Below are positions 1 to 5,082 of a DNA stretch of 5,246 bases, one piece after another. Each line of letters opens with the position of its first letter. Position 1 is the first letter of the stretch. Origin of the DNA: Candidatus Dormiibacterota bacterium (GTDB lineage Bacteria; Chloroflexota; Dormibacteria; Aeolococcales; Bog-877); the NCBI GenBank assembly GCA_030038765.1, contig JASHRA010000257.1, positions 1 to 5,246 of the forward strand, written 5' to 3'. The notes below the pieces were generated by a model that did not search any database, was not told where the DNA came from, and saw only the letters and a program-made list of their open reading frames with translations. The position numbers were made by a program, and so were the translations under genes.

Positions 1-98
1 TCGACCGCCTGGCCCGGGGGCTGGCCGAGCTGGCCGGCCGGCTGCCACCGCTGCCGCCGCCCTCGGAGGGAGCCCTCTGGCTCGGGGGGATCCCGTGA
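1..98 (+). CDS. C-terminal end of an unidentified protein (partial)
   Basis: A frame beginning at base 3 is open to a TGA at 96-98 and gives 31 residues, ending with the motif ALWLGGIP. The visible part is a Leu/Ala/Arg/Gly helix-like stretch followed by a proline-rich linker (PPLPPP). Its strong G/C third-position bias matches the neighbouring genes, which supports real coding. The TGA overlaps the GTG start of the downstream NYN-domain gene (GTGA at 95-98), so the two are almost certainly co-transcribed and translationally coupled. The gene starts outside the window, and 31 residues are too few to name a family. Confidence 0.65.
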   Translation, partial: DRLARGLAELAGRLPPLPPPSEGALWLGGIP

Positions 99-652
99 GC
101 CGGGGCGCGTCGGAGCTCATCGTCGATGGCAACAACGTGGCCTGGGCCTGGCCCAGGGCGCGCCCGCTGCTCCTGCGGGCGCAGCACGGGGCGGCCCAGC
201 GCCTGCTGGTGGCGGCGACCCTGGGCTCGCCGCTGAGGGGCCTCCACGCGGAGATCACCTTCGTCTTCGACGGCCCCCCGCCGGCCACCGGTCCGGTGGG
301 CCGGCCCGGGGCGCTGGTGCTCTACCCCGACCCCGGGCAGAGCGCCGACGAGCGCATCCTGGAGCTGGTGGAGCGGGCCCGGGGCGGCGGGCCCGCGGTG
401 GTGGTGGTGACCAGCGACCGATCGCTGCAGGAGCTGGCCCGAGCCAAGGGCGCGACCACCATGGGCGGGATGAAGCTGCTGGCCGCGATCGACCCCAGGT
501 CGGCACCGCCACGGCGCGCCGGGCGACCCGAGCGGCGGCCACGGACGGAGAAGCCGAGTCCCAACCGGGAGGACACCGAGCACTGGCTGCGCCGCTTCGG
601 CGGCCCCGAGGCGGAGGAGGGCGGCGCTCAGAAGACGGGCGTCTCCCGGTAG
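95..652 (+). CDS. YacP/Rae1-like NYN-domain protein (putative ribonuclease)
   Basis: This 185-residue protein has the layout of the YacP-like NYN (PIN-fold) family. A first strand carries VDGNN (residues 10-14), with the acidic/Asn pair expected at the active site. A second strand carries VFDG (57-60). SADERILELVE (83-93) supplies a further Asp/Glu, and VVTSDRSLQELA (104-115) ends in Asp108. These acidic residues normally bind the metal ion for RNA cleavage. The best-studied relative, Bacillus Rae1/YacP, is a ribosome-associated mRNA endonuclease; the same role here is inferred. Residues 136-185 form a basic, Pro/Arg-rich and then acidic tail, with a short NREDTEHWLRRFGG helix that could contact a partner. 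The GTG start at 95 is favoured by the G-rich GGGGGGA just upstream and by the four-base overlap with the preceding gene. The 3' end overlaps the convergent mutase gene by 25 bases. Confidence 0.87.
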   Translation: MSRGASELIVDGNNVAWAWPRARPLLLRAQHGAAQRLLVAATLGSPLRGLHAEITFVFDGPPPATGPVGRPGALVLYPDPGQSADERILELVERARGGGPAVVVVTSDRSLQELARAKGATTMGGMKLLAAIDPRSAPPRRAGRPERRPRTEKPSPNREDTEHWLRRFGGPEAEEGGAQKTGVSR

Positions 653-2313
653 ACGCCGAAGACGTCGGCCAGGGCCGAGGTGATCTCGCCCTCCGTGCAC
701 AGGGCGCGGACCGCGGCCAGGATGGCGGGCATCAGGTTGTCCTCGGCGCGGGCCGTACGGCGCAACTCCTCCAGCCGGTTCTCGACCGCCGCGCCGTCGC
801 GCCGCTCCCGCAGCTCCCGCAGCCGCTGGCGCTGCGCGCGCTCGATCTCGGGGTCGATCCGGAGCAGCTCCGGCGCCTCCTCCTCGGCGCCGGCGAAGGC
901 GTTGACCCCGACCACGATCCGCTCCTTGCGGTCCAGCTGCTGCTGGTAGCGGAAGGCGGCGTCGGCGATCTCCCGCTGGAAGAACCCGCTCTCGATGCAG
1001 CTGAGCACGCCGCCACGGGCGTCGATCTCGGCGAAGTAGGCCTCGGCGGCCGCCTCCATGCGGTTGGTGAGGTCCTCGACGAAGAAGGAGCCGCCCAGGG
1101 GGTCGATGGTGGTGGCCACGCCCGTCTCGTAGGCGATGATCTGCTGGGTCCGGAGCGCGATCTGTGCCGACTTGGCCGTGGGCAGGGCCAGGACCTCGTC
1201 CATGGCGTTGGTGTGGAGCGACTGGGTCCCCCCCAGGACCGCGGCCAGCGCCTCCAGCGCGGTCCGGGCCACGTTGTTCTCCACCTGCTGGGCGGTGAGC
1301 GAGCAGCCCGCGGTCTGGGTGTGGAAGCGGAGCAGCCAGGAGCGCTGGTCCCGGGCGCCGTAGCGCTGGCGCAGGCGCCGGGACCAGATTCGCCGCGCCG
1401 CCCGGTACTTGGCCACCTCCTCGGAGAAGTCGATGTGGCTGTTGAAGAAGAAGCTGAGCCGGGGCGCGAAGCGGTCCACGTCCAGCCCGGCCCGGATGCC
1501 GGCCTCGACGTAGGCGAAGCCGTCGGCGAGGGTGAAGGCGAGCTCCTGCACCGCCGTCGAGCCCGCCTCCCGGATGTGGTAGCCGGAGATCGATACCGGG
1601 TGCCAGAGCGGCACCCGCTCGGCGCAGAACGCGATCACGTCGGTGACCAGGCGCAGGCTGGGCTCGGGCGGGTAGATGTACTCCTTCTGGGCGATGTACT
1701 CCTTCAGGATGTCGTTCTGGAGCGTGCCTCCCAGGCGCTCGAAGGGAACGCCCTGGCGCTCCGCCACCCCGAGGTACATGGCCAGCAGCACCGCGGCCGG
1801 GGAGTTGATCGTCATCGAGGTGGTCACCCGCCCCAGGTCGATGTCCCGGAAGAGGCGGTCCATGTCCTCCAGGGAGTCGATGGCGACGCCGCAACGGCCC
1901 ACCTCGCCTTCGCCCAGGGGGTCGTCCGAGTCACGTCCCATCAGCGTCGGCATGTCGAAGGCGACGGAGAGGCCGGTCTGCCCCTGGGAGAGCAGGAACC
2001 GGTAGCGCTCGTTGGTCTCGGCGGCGCCGCCGAAGCCGGCGAACTGGCGCATGGTGAAGAGCTTGTCCCGGTACATGGAGGCGTAGACGCCGCGCGTGAA
2101 GGGGTACTCGCCGGGGTAGCCGATGCTCTCCGGGTAGTCCTGGCCAGCCAGCGAGGCGGGCGTGTAGAGCGCTTCCACGGGCAGCCCGGAGAGGGTCTCG
2201 GGCAGGGGCAGGAAGCCCTCCCGCCGGCGCTCGCGCGAGGCCTGGTAGCGCTCGGCCCAGCGCTGCAGGGCGGCCTCGTCGTCCGACATCGCCGCCGTCT
2301 TCTCAACCAGCAT
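628..2313 (-). CDS. icmA: B12-dependent acyl-CoA mutase large subunit, isobutyryl-CoA mutase-like (methylmalonyl-CoA mutase family)
   Basis: At 561 residues this is the TIM-barrel, substrate-binding part of the methylmalonyl-CoA mutase family. It lacks the C-terminal cobalamin domain (no DxHxxG), so a separate small subunit is required. Hallmarks are RGVYASMY (74-81), FTMRQFAGFG (86-95), LSVAFDMPT (115-123), TLQNDILKEY (197-206), SISGYH with Tyr245/His246 (matching Tyr243/His244 of Propionibacterium MutB), FAPRLSFF (282-289), GGTQSLHTN (361-369) and IDPLGGS (403-409). Aligned to MutB with a constant offset of two, substrate-contacting Tyr89 is Phe91 and Arg207 is Gln209. Phe/Gln is the pair known for isobutyryl-CoA mutase; 2-hydroxyisobutyryl-CoA mutase has Ile/Gln. 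Isobutyryl-CoA to n-butyryl-CoA is therefore the inferred reaction. The length also fits IcmA (about 566 residues). The ATG at 2313 is chosen over Met9 because AGAGGAG lies six bases upstream. The gene overlaps meaB by 11 bases, giving a coupled operon. Confidence 0.92.
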   Translation of the reverse strand: MLVEKTAAMSDDEAALQRWAERYQASRERRREGFLPLPETLSGLPVEALYTPASLAGQDYPESIGYPGEYPFTRGVYASMYRDKLFTMRQFAGFGGAAETNERYRFLLSQGQTGLSVAFDMPTLMGRDSDDPLGEGEVGRCGVAIDSLEDMDRLFRDIDLGRVTTSMTINSPAAVLLAMYLGVAERQGVPFERLGGTLQNDILKEYIAQKEYIYPPEPSLRLVTDVIAFCAERVPLWHPVSISGYHIREAGSTAVQELAFTLADGFAYVEAGIRAGLDVDRFAPRLSFFFNSHIDFSEEVAKYRAARRIWSRRLRQRYGARDQRSWLLRFHTQTAGCSLTAQQVENNVARTALEALAAVLGGTQSLHTNAMDEVLALPTAKSAQIALRTQQIIAYETGVATTIDPLGGSFFVEDLTNRMEAAAEAYFAEIDARGGVLSCIESGFFQREIADAAFRYQQQLDRKERIVVGVNAFAGAEEEAPELLRIDPEIERAQRQRLRELRERRDGAAVENRLEELRRTARAEDNLMPAILAAVRALCTEGEITSALADVFGVYRETPVF

Positions 2314-3289
2314 CGCCGACTCCTCTGCTGCCCGGAGGCGCCCCGGCCGAGCCCATGTTGCGCTCCTCGGCCGCCATCCGCCCCAGCAGTCGGCGCGCCA
2401 GACGCTCCGGAGGCTCGCTGGCGTCTCCGGCCGCCACCTCCAGCTCGGGCTGACGGCGGGCGAAACCGGTGGCGTAGGCGCCGACCAGCTCCACCACCTC
2501 GTCGCGGCGGCGCCGGGACGCCCTCAGGCCCCGCTCCCCGGTCTCGTCCAGGTGCTGCCGGTGCCGCTCCAGGGCCTCGGCCAGCTCGGCCGCGCCCTCG
2601 GGCCCGGAGCTGGCCACGGTGGCCAGCACGGGCGCCTCCCACCCCCCCTGGGTATGGCTCCTGATCAGCTGCCGGAGCTCGCGCACCACGCCGTCGACGC
2701 CGCTCAGGTCGGCCTTGTTGACGGCGAAGATGTCGGCGATCTCGGTGATCCCGGCCTTGATCACCTGGACCCCGTCCCCGGCCGCCGGCGTCGTCACCAG
2801 CACCACCGAGTCGGCGATCTCGCAGATCTCCAGCTCGGACTGGCCGACGCCGACCGTCTCCACCACCACCATCTCCCAGCCGAGGGCCTGGAGCAGGCGC
2901 GAGGTGGCCCGGGTGGCCAGCGAGACGCCCCCCAGGTGACCGCGGGCGCCCATGCTGCGGATGAACACGCCCCGGTCCAGGGCGTGGCGCTGCATGCGGA
3001 CGCGGTCACCCAGGATGGCGCCCCCGGTGAAGGGGCTGTTGGGGTCGACGGCCAGCACCGCCACCCGCCTCCCCTGCCCTCGCCAGATCGAGGTGAGGGC
3101 ATCTACCAGCGTGCTCTTGCCACTGCCCGGCGCCCCGGTGACACCGACCAGGTGAGTGCGGGCCTGGCCCTCCTCCTCAGCCGCCAGCTCGTGGATCAGG
3201 TCCCCGGTCCAGGCCTGCTGCTCCTCGATGGCGGAGATGGCTCGGGCCAGGGCCCGCGGGTCCCCGCCGCGGAGGGCCTCCGTGTCCAT
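2303..3289 (-). CDS. meaB: MeaB-type P-loop GTPase, chaperone of the B12-dependent mutase
   Basis: This 328-residue protein is a G3E-family GTPase of the MeaB/ArgK type. It has Walker A GAPGSGKST (52-60), the family block VDPNSPFTGGAILGDRVRM (81-99), RSMGARGHLGG (111-121), the switch II/Walker B region ETVGVGQSE (144-152), and NKAD (191-194) for guanine specificity. An Arg-rich C-terminal part (255-310) corresponds to the dimerisation arm. MeaB proteins use GTP to gate adenosylcobalamin delivery to acyl-CoA mutases and to keep inactivated cofactor out. In IcmF the same GTPase is fused between the mutase subunits; here it is separate and directly precedes the mutase. The ATG at 3289 is chosen because the following LARAISAIE helix matches the usual MeaB N-terminus. 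An open extension upstream to 3421 is low-complexity, Pro/Arg/Ala-rich and would cover the promoter region. The length is normal for the family. Confidence 0.95.
   Translation of the reverse strand: MDTEALRGGDPRALARAISAIEEQQAWTGDLIHELAAEEEGQARTHLVGVTGAPGSGKSTLVDALTSIWRGQGRRVAVLAVDPNSPFTGGAILGDRVRMQRHALDRGVFIRSMGARGHLGGVSLATRATSRLLQALGWEMVVVETVGVGQSELEICEIADSVVLVTTPAAGDGVQVIKAGITEIADIFAVNKADLSGVDGVVRELRQLIRSHTQGGWEAPVLATVASSGPEGAAELAEALERHRQHLDETGERGLRASRRRRDEVVELVGAYATGFARRQPELEVAAGDASEPPERLARRLLGRMAAEERNMGSAGAPPGSRGVGDAG
2320..2326 (-). promoter_or_regulatory. Ribosome binding site of the mutase gene
   Basis: On the minus strand AGAGGAG is followed by a six-base spacer (TCGGCG) and ATG at 2313. 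It is the best Shine-Dalgarno match in the window and lies inside the last codons of meaB. It decides the start in favour of Met1 rather than the internal ATG at 2289, which has no comparable site. It also allows some mutase translation independent of meaB. Confidence 0.7.
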
Positions 3290-3297
3290 GGAGCCCC

Positions 3298-3303
3298 ATC
3301 TTA
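3298..3303 (-). promoter_or_regulatory. Possible -10 box of the meaB-mutase operon
   Basis: The minus strand reads TAAGAT eight bases before the meaB ATG, fitting the relaxed TAnnnT -10 pattern. Transcription from it would begin at or next to the start codon, giving a leaderless or nearly leaderless mRNA, which is common in actinobacteria. The box lies inside the palindrome CCCAT-CTT-ATGGG (3295-3307). There is no good -35, so this is weak. Confidence 0.25.
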
Positions 3304-3322
3304 TGGGTGGCCCCGCGACCTC

Positions 3323-3351
3323 GCTGCCGGCCCCGACACGGGCCCGGCAGC
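3323..3351. repeat. 29-base inverted repeat, candidate operator
   Basis: The arms are GCTGCCGG-C-CCCG (3323-3335) and CGGG-C-CCGGCAGC (3339-3351) around a three-base ACA. Twelve of thirteen positions pair; the single C/C mismatch is at 3331/3343. It begins 33 bases upstream of the meaB start codon, between two divergent promoters, and is not followed by a T-run on either strand. A dimeric repressor site fits better than a terminator. Chance is not excluded in DNA this GC-rich. Confidence 0.45.
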
Positions 3352-3434
3352 TTGGGCGGGCAGCCCCTGGACCAGCGTCCCGCGATCCTCCAGGCCGAGT
3401 TGCGCGCGTGGCGGGAAGCACGCCTGCCGACAGC

Positions 3435-3440
3435 TACGCT
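3435..3440 (+). promoter_or_regulatory. Possible -10 box of the AraC-type gene
   Basis: TACGCT fits TAnnnT and ends nine bases before the ATG at 3450, which would allow a near-leaderless transcript. That would explain the missing Shine-Dalgarno sequence. No -35 is recognisable, so support is weak. If real, it favours the ATG at 3450 over the GTG at 3585. Confidence 0.22.
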
Positions 3441-3449
3441 TTGCCCGGG

Positions 3450-4169
3450 ATGGAGCAGCCGAGGGCCGCGTCGGGGAGATCCGAGGAGGCGTCCGCGGCC
3501 CCTTGCCCGGTCCCGTCAACCAGGAGCCGCGCCGGGACGGCCGACGGCGGCCACCAGCGCCTAGCCTTCCCGGCCTCGTCGCTGGTGGCGGAGCTGACCC
3601 TGGCACGTCGGGTGCGCGACCGGATCGACCGCGACTACTCGCGCCCGCTGAGGGTCGCCCGCCTGGCCGAGGAGGTCGGCCTGTCGCGCTGGCGGCTGGT
3701 CCGGCTCTTCAGGGCGGCCTACGGCGAGCCTCCTCAGCGGTACCTGAGCCGGCGCCGGGTGGAGCGGGCCAGGTACCTGCTCCGCCGCCCCGACTCGACC
3801 GTCACCGACGTCTGCCTCAACGTCGGCTTCAGCAGCCTGGGCACCTTCAGCTCGCGCTTCAGCGAGCTGGTGGGGCTCACGCCCTCCCAGTACCGGGACC
3901 GCGCCCGAGAGCAGGACGGCGGCCCGGCGGTCCCGGCCTGCTTCACGCTGATGTGGGGCACCGGCCTCGCCGTCGGGGAGGGTCGCCCGGAGGCCGCACC
4001 CAGGGAGAAGCGGCCGCAGGGGCCCGCTCCTAGACTCGGCAGCGGATATCCGCCGCGAGCTGGGGGTTCAAGTGATCAAGGGCATCTCGATCGTCTCGGT
4101 GTGGGTCCTGGACCAGGACCGAGCCAAGCACTTCTACTGCGACCAGCTGGGCTTCGAGGCCACCAATGA
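3450..4169 (+). CDS. AraC/XylS-type HTH transcriptional regulator
   Basis: From the ATG at 3450 the frame gives 239 residues. Residues 54-152 are a complete AraC-type DNA-binding domain. The first helix-turn-helix is at 68-93 (LAEEVGLSRWRLVRLFRAAYG, then PQRYLSRRRVERARYLL). The second is at 117-149 (TVTDVCLNVGFSSLGTFSSRF, then VGLTPSQYR). There is no separate ligand-binding domain; residues 1-45 are low-complexity. After the HTH comes VPACFTLMWG (161-170), which I remember as a recurrent tail of short actinobacterial regulators next to VOC genes; this is recall, not a search. Beyond residue 170 the sequence is Gly/Pro/Arg-rich, and the frame runs 98 bases into the VOC gene. The functional end may therefore lie near 4000. 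A GTG at 3585 is a credible alternative start just before the domain; neither start has a clear ribosome binding site. It probably regulates itself and the VOC gene. Confidence 0.85.
   Translation: MEQPRAASGRSEEASAAPCPVPSTRSRAGTADGGHQRLAFPASSLVAELTLARRVRDRIDRDYSRPLRVARLAEEVGLSRWRLVRLFRAAYGEPPQRYLSRRRVERARYLLRRPDSTVTDVCLNVGFSSLGTFSSRFSELVGLTPSQYRDRAREQDGGPAVPACFTLMWGTGLAVGEGRPEAAPREKRPQGPAPRLGSGYPPRAGGSSDQGHLDRLGVGPGPGPSQALLLRPAGLRGHQ
4031..4036 (+). promoter_or_regulatory. Possible -10 box of the VOC gene
   Basis: TAGACT matches the common high-GC -10 pattern (TAnnnT, often TAGnnT) and lies 35 bases before the VOC GTG. Transcription would start around 4043, inside the 12-bp palindrome at 4042-4053. 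There is no clear -35. It lies within the questionable 3' extension of the AraC-type frame. Confidence 0.3.
4042..4053. repeat. 12-bp perfect palindrome GCGGATATCCGC, candidate operator
   Basis: Every base pairs in this palindrome, and its AT core (ATAT) stands out in G/C-rich surroundings. It starts five bases after the TAGACT box and ends 18 bases before the VOC start codon, so it would cover the transcription start. That is where a repressor site is expected. AraC-type proteins usually bind direct repeats, so the binder need not be the adjacent regulator. Confidence 0.4.
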
Positions 4170-4497
4170 CGTCCAGATGGAGAACGGGATGCGCTGGCTC
4201 ACCGTGCGCTCCCCGGGCAACCCCAACCAGGAGCTGGTCCTTATGGACCCGGCCCACTCGATGCTGGACCGGGAGACCGCCGAAGTCGTGAGGGGACTGG
4301 TTGCCAAAGGGGCGCTCAGCCCGGGAGTGATGGCCACCACCGACTGCCGCGGGGATCACGCCCGGCTGGTCGAGAGGGGCGTCGAGTTCCTCCAGCCACC
4401 GGAGGAGCGACCCTATGGGATCGAGGCCATACTGCGTGACGACTCCGGCAACTGGTACAGCTTCACCGAGCACAGGGCCGAGGACCTGGGCGGCTGA
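4072..4497 (+). CDS. VOC superfamily (glyoxalase/bleomycin-resistance fold) protein
   Basis: This 141-residue protein has the paired beta-alpha-beta-beta-beta layout of the vicinal oxygen chelate fold. Module 1 runs from ISIVSVWVLDQDRAKHFY (5-22) with CDQLGFE (23-29) to RWLTVRSPGNPNQELVLM (41-58). Module 2 runs from GVMATTDCRGDHARLVERGVEF (85-106) through PYGIEAILRDDSGNWYSFTE (114-133). Glu118 and Glu133 occupy usual metal-ligand strands. The His commonly found in the first strand is absent (residues 5-10 are ISIVSV), so metal binding and enzyme activity are uncertain. The GTG at 4072 follows GGGGG with a five-base spacer, and no better start exists upstream. Pairing with an AraC-type HTH gene suggests a regulated detoxification, resistance or small-molecule-binding role. 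The exact substrate cannot be read from the sequence. Confidence 0.9.
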   Translation: MIKGISIVSVWVLDQDRAKHFYCDQLGFEATNDVQMENGMRWLTVRSPGNPNQELVLMDPAHSMLDRETAEVVRGLVAKGALSPGVMATTDCRGDHARLVERGVEFLQPPEERPYGIEAILRDDSGNWYSFTEHRAEDLGG

Positions 4498-4562
4498 GCG
4501 TGCCGATGCCGACCAGGCGCGAGCGTCTAGCCCGACAGCCGCGCGAGGTAGGGCCAGGTGCG
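4498..4562. other. Short convergent intergenic gap
   Basis: Sixty-five bases separate the stop codons of two convergent genes. The best fold, GCCC/GGGC around a 17-base loop, is weak and lacks a T-run, so no intrinsic terminator is called. The strong GC bias of the left side fades from about here rightward. Confidence 0.4.
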
Positions 4563-5060
4563 TCAATCCTGGTGGAGTTGCTGACCGGCATCGAGGATCT
4601 GTTGCCAGTCGCCGCGGATCGGCCGGACAAACAAGTCCTTGATGGCGAACCTGCTCACCCGCTCTAGACCGACCCGCCCTGTGGGGAAGTGGTAGCGAGT
4701 CGCACGAGCGGCGAGCCCAGAGCCCAAACCACGTCCGACGTGAAGGTGAGGATGACGGTGCGGCCAGTCGGCATCAGGCGTCGGGTGCCAGTGGAAGGAG
4801 ACGACTTCCCGCCCGTCGACAGTCTGAAGGCGGTAGTTGTAGAGAACCGTCGAGACCTTCCTTGGTCCCGCTTGGCCCTGAGCCTCCACCACACGGAACT
4901 GTTGAACCATCGAGAACATGTAGGTAGTCTGCCCACCCAATTTAACATCGTCCGCGCCGCCGAACGTGAGTCCATGAACCGGCGAACCACGACCGATTTG
5001 CCCTGCGTGCATCAAGACAGCCGGGCTGACGCGACTTACCGCCCGCTGCAGCGGGCGCAT
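4563..5060 (-). CDS. Hypothetical protein with HWHP and HRHPHLHVG motifs, second gene of a small two-gene module
   Basis: From the ATG at 5060 the protein has 165 residues. The conserved-looking core begins near residue 46. It runs through VLYNYRLQTVDGREVVSFHW (72-91), HWHP (90-93), HRHPHLHVG (101-109), YHFPTGRVGLERV (123-135) and a C-terminal FVRPIRGDWQQIL (144-156). The clustered His residues (90, 92, 101, 103, 105, 107) could form a metal or catalytic site. No signal peptide or membrane segment is visible. The order 'Tyr-rich strand, DGRE, HWHP, then HPHLH' recalls TumE/DUF6516-like toxins, but this is an architectural resemblance only. The start is uncertain: a TTG at 5099 would overlap the upstream gene, and an ATG at 5012 would leave the 18-bp palindrome outside the gene. 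None has a good ribosome binding site. Codons such as GTT, GTA, AAA and TTG are more frequent than in the neighbours. Confidence 0.72.
   Translation of the reverse strand: MRPLQRAVSRVSPAVLMHAGQIGRGSPVHGLTFGGADDVKLGGQTTYMFSMVQQFRVVEAQGQAGPRKVSTVLYNYRLQTVDGREVVSFHWHPTPDADWPHRHPHLHVGRGLGSGLAARATRYHFPTGRVGLERVSRFAIKDLFVRPIRGDWQQILDAGQQLHQD
5040..5057. repeat. 18-bp perfect palindrome at the start of the His-motif gene
   Basis: CGCCCGCTGCAGCGGGCG is self-complementary at all 18 positions and centred on CTGCAG. It occupies codons 2-7 of the gene if translation starts at 5060. In the mRNA it would fold into a strong GC stem touching the start codon; in DNA it could be an operator between the two genes of the module. 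There is no T-run on the minus strand after it, so it is not a typical terminator. Confidence 0.5.
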
Positions 5061-5082
5061 GAAGTTACTTACAGCCTGGCTA

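Larger units (their letters stand above)
3290..3449. other. Divergent intergenic promoter region between meaB and the AraC-type gene
   Basis: These 160 bases separate two genes read in opposite directions, so both promoters should lie here. It contains a 29-base inverted repeat (3323-3351), a 13-base palindrome over a possible meaB -10 box (3295-3307), and a TACGCT (3435-3440) ending nine bases before the regulator's ATG. No convincing TTGACA-like -35 is visible on either strand, and no conserved cobalamin riboswitch structure was recognised. Confidence 0.6.

Noticed and set aside
1213..2664. Long plus-strand open frame opposite the mutase and meaB genes
   Set aside because: Its product is low-complexity Gly/Arg/Val/Pro-rich without recognisable domains; it is a by-product of high GC opposite two clearly conserved genes.
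3365..3376. CTGG-A-CCAG short palindrome in the divergent region
   Set aside because: Four-base arms are expected by chance in DNA of this composition.
3290..3421. N-terminal extension of MeaB up to 3421
   Set aside because: The 44 extra residues are low-complexity, do not match the MeaB N-terminus and would remove the divergent promoter region.
3290..3449. Cobalamin riboswitch upstream of the B12-enzyme operon
   Set aside because: The gap is only 160 bases, no B12-box-like conserved sequence is visible, and the likely transcription start is next to the ATG.
2552..4033. Long plus-strand open frame opposite meaB and through the AraC-type gene
   Set aside because: It has His/Gly/Pro/Arg-rich composition and no domain, and it covers the divergent promoter region; the AraC domain is in another frame.
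4528..4562. Intrinsic terminator in the convergent gap
   Set aside because: Only a four-base GCCC/GGGC stem with a 17-base loop and no T-run on either strand.
4030..4566. Minus-strand open frame opposite the VOC gene
   Set aside because: The plus frame gives a complete VOC fold, while the minus product shows no family motif.
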